A stretch of 64,000 nt of DNA from Paralithodes platypus (taxonomy: Eukaryota; Arthropoda; Malacostraca; Decapoda; Lithodidae): contig CM064501.1 in NCBI GenBank assembly GCA_032716605.1, positions 22,807,008-22,871,007 on the forward strand, in the 5' to 3' direction. Positions 62,757 through 64,000 of this stretch are shown piece after piece. Both the position numbers and the translations under genes were made by a program. The notes under the pieces were generated by a model. That model was not told where the DNA came from. It saw only the letters and a list, made by a program, of their open reading frames with translations, and searched no databases. Each line of letters starts with the position of its first letter. Within the stretch, counting starts at the first letter, position 1.

Positions 62757-64000
62757 ATGGGAGCTTTTAATTATCATAAACCTTTACGGGACTCGGACGA
62801 GGGCTCCCATTCAGGGAGATTACCGAGCTCGCAAGCGAGGGACAGCCACAGCCAAGGTGTATGGCGATACTCACAGTCGTACCTCACCCGCCGGACGATA
62901 ACGCCGGCGGGCGGACCTGACGCTCTGATAACGGACGAGAACAGGTTGAGTTCCATTTATCTATTTTCCGCCGCCAGACGCGTCTCTAATGTGCCACATA
63001 GTCCACAAACTACAGGATTAGCGAGGCGTAGTCTCGCTAATCGCGCCCCTGTGGCCGGCGCAGTGTGGTACCAGCATTTGAACACGTGGTGCCCGCACCC
63101 AGTGTCACTCCTGGTCGGGTTGTTCCACTTAGAACACAATTGGCAACCTAGAAACCTTGCGGACTTGTTCATTTTGGACATTCAGGAGGCCAAGTGGCTA
63201 GCACCATATGGTAGCGACGTGACCAAGATATTCACGAATCAATATACCCAGTCTACAAAGCGACAGTTTCAATCGCATTGGCAAGCTTTTACGTCTCGGA
63301 TTCTTAGAACAAAACAAACTGTGCCCTCGGTGGCGTTGGTTGTTTATTATTTAATTTATCTGTTCATGCAGAAACATTTATCTGAAAGTGATTTATGTGG
63401 GCAGGTTTTAAACTCCGCCCACCTCCCCGTCGGCTCAGGCCTACATGGTCTCTGGACAAAGCATCGTCGTTATTCTCGTTCCCGTATGTACCAAAGACTT
63501 CAGATTTTACAAAAGGACAGTATTCCTTATGGCTTTGGCTACCGGGAACAGAGTATCTGAGCTGGCGGCGATGAGCAATGCACCTAATTGCCTCAGGTTT
63601 GATAGGCTTCATGAATGTATTCACATTGCACCTTCCCCAGGATTCATAGCCGAGATTGAGCACAGTGAACACGTGTTTTCAGAGTTCACGGTGCCGGCGT
63701 TAAACAGGGGAAAGGTGCACCATCTTTTTTGCCCAGTGCAAGCTCTAACCAAATATTTAAGAGTGGCACCTCTAAATCACCAGGGTGCTTTATGGGTCGC
63801 AAGTCCGGGTGAACGATTGATGGAGCGTACACTGGCTTCTCTCTTGGTCGAGGACTTTAAAGAGAAGAATCCCGGCGTTGGGGGTAAGACCCACGATTTA
63901 CGCAAGGGGACAGCCTCTTTACGTTTCCTTAATAATCTTTCGGTGGAAGTTATTACGTCCACACAGTTGTGGGCCTCTAATCAGGATTTTTTGCCTCGAT
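62757..64000 (+). pseudogene. DIRS Pol C terminus with tyrosine recombinase, frameshifted, cut by window end
   Basis: Bases about 62945-63060 encode, in one phase with a stop, YFPPPDASLM and RGVVSLIAPLWPAQ, the conserved stretch between RNase H and recombinase in DIRS Pol. The main frame (to about 63400) then gives a core-binding domain (TNQYTQSTKRQFQSHWQAFT, VVYYLIYLFMQKHL). After shifts near 63400 and 63510 the catalytic part reads MALATGNRVSELAA, with the first active-site Arg, and KTHDLRKGTASL, with the His-x-x-Arg box, continuing to the last base. The nucleophilic Tyr would be beyond the window. Two frameshifts make this copy inactive. The family inserts circular cDNA by recombination rather than with an integrase. 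Confidence 0.8.

Larger units (their letters stand above)
56562..64000 (+). mobile_element. DIRS-like retroelement, right copy, internally deleted and extending past the window
   Basis: Plus-strand order: outer arm (56562-57451), an inserted solo LTR (57452-59637), leader (59638-60857), zinc-ribbon start (60858), duplicated leader-like blocks (about 60881-62540), AT-rich spacer, then Pol C terminus and tyrosine recombinase. The gag body and the RT/RNase H core are missing between about 61035 and 62900. The arm and leader are inverted copies of 7222-4990. Confidence 0.7.

Noticed and set aside
1..64000. A host protein-coding gene with introns
   Set aside because: Both strands were read for conserved non-transposon protein motifs and none was seen. 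Short exons could be missed by eye; gene prediction with transcript data would decide.

Overview
This window looks like gene-poor, transposon-packed DNA of an animal with a large genome. I see no host protein-coding gene, rRNA gene or functional tRNA gene. Every substantial open frame belongs to a retroelement, and most are broken. The mixture (animal-type DIRS tyrosine-recombinase retroelement, Bel-Pao, CR1 and I/Jockey-type LINEs, TTAA-flanked miniature elements) fits an arthropod, most plausibly a decapod crustacean. That assignment is inference from element types, not from a marker gene.

Layout. 1-2731: AT-rich sequence holding a 480-bp TTAA-flanked miniature element (MITE-1). 2732-7222 (minus): 5' part of a DIRS-like element (gag-like ORF, zinc-ribbon exon, structured leader). 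7223-9304: AT-rich, perhaps including the Bel-Pao 3' LTR. 9330-16936 (minus): a Bel-Pao element with its protein order recognisable, interrupted by a 5'-truncated LINE (about 10209-12117) and a 422-bp TTAA element (MITE-2). 17071-20484: another TTAA element (MITE-3) holding a solo LTR of the giant-LTR family. 21186-31600 (minus): a LINE tail, a CR1-type LINE with an esterase-type ORF1 interrupted by a tRNA-derived SINE, and a second LINE interrupted by MITE-1 and a 1.86-kb solo LTR. 31835-34870: another giant solo LTR. 36095-52665: one locus hit three times, including a complete 10.3-kb element with 3.35-kb LTRs and a 5.1-kb solo LTR variant. 52699-53130: MITE-4. 53805-56588 (minus): a LINE with an uninterrupted 828-codon ORF. 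56562-64000 (plus): a second DIRS copy, inverted relative to the first, interrupted by a solo LTR and running off the window inside its tyrosine recombinase.

The most distinctive system is the giant-LTR family (TAAAATGCC...GGGCATAACA). Four separate insertions are bounded by exact 5-bp target duplications (CTCTG, TAATG, AAGTG, AAAAG), and empty sites for three of them are present elsewhere in the window. The only two-LTR copy encodes just a capsid-like, proline-rich repeat protein with no visible protease, reverse transcriptase or integrase, so it is probably mobilised in trans. Its LTRs carry a short ORF that starts at LTR base 5, just after the polypurine tract. The second notable structure is the DIRS leader: a modular array of GCCGGC-type palindromes and short hairpins, found as inverted arms about 50 kb apart.

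The elements do not form a pathway. Their relations are those of nested insertion, which gives relative ages: DIRS, Bel-Pao and LINEs are older, while MITE-1 to MITE-4 and the solo LTRs are later. All identifications rest on reading motifs and repeats by eye; no alignment or database search was run.
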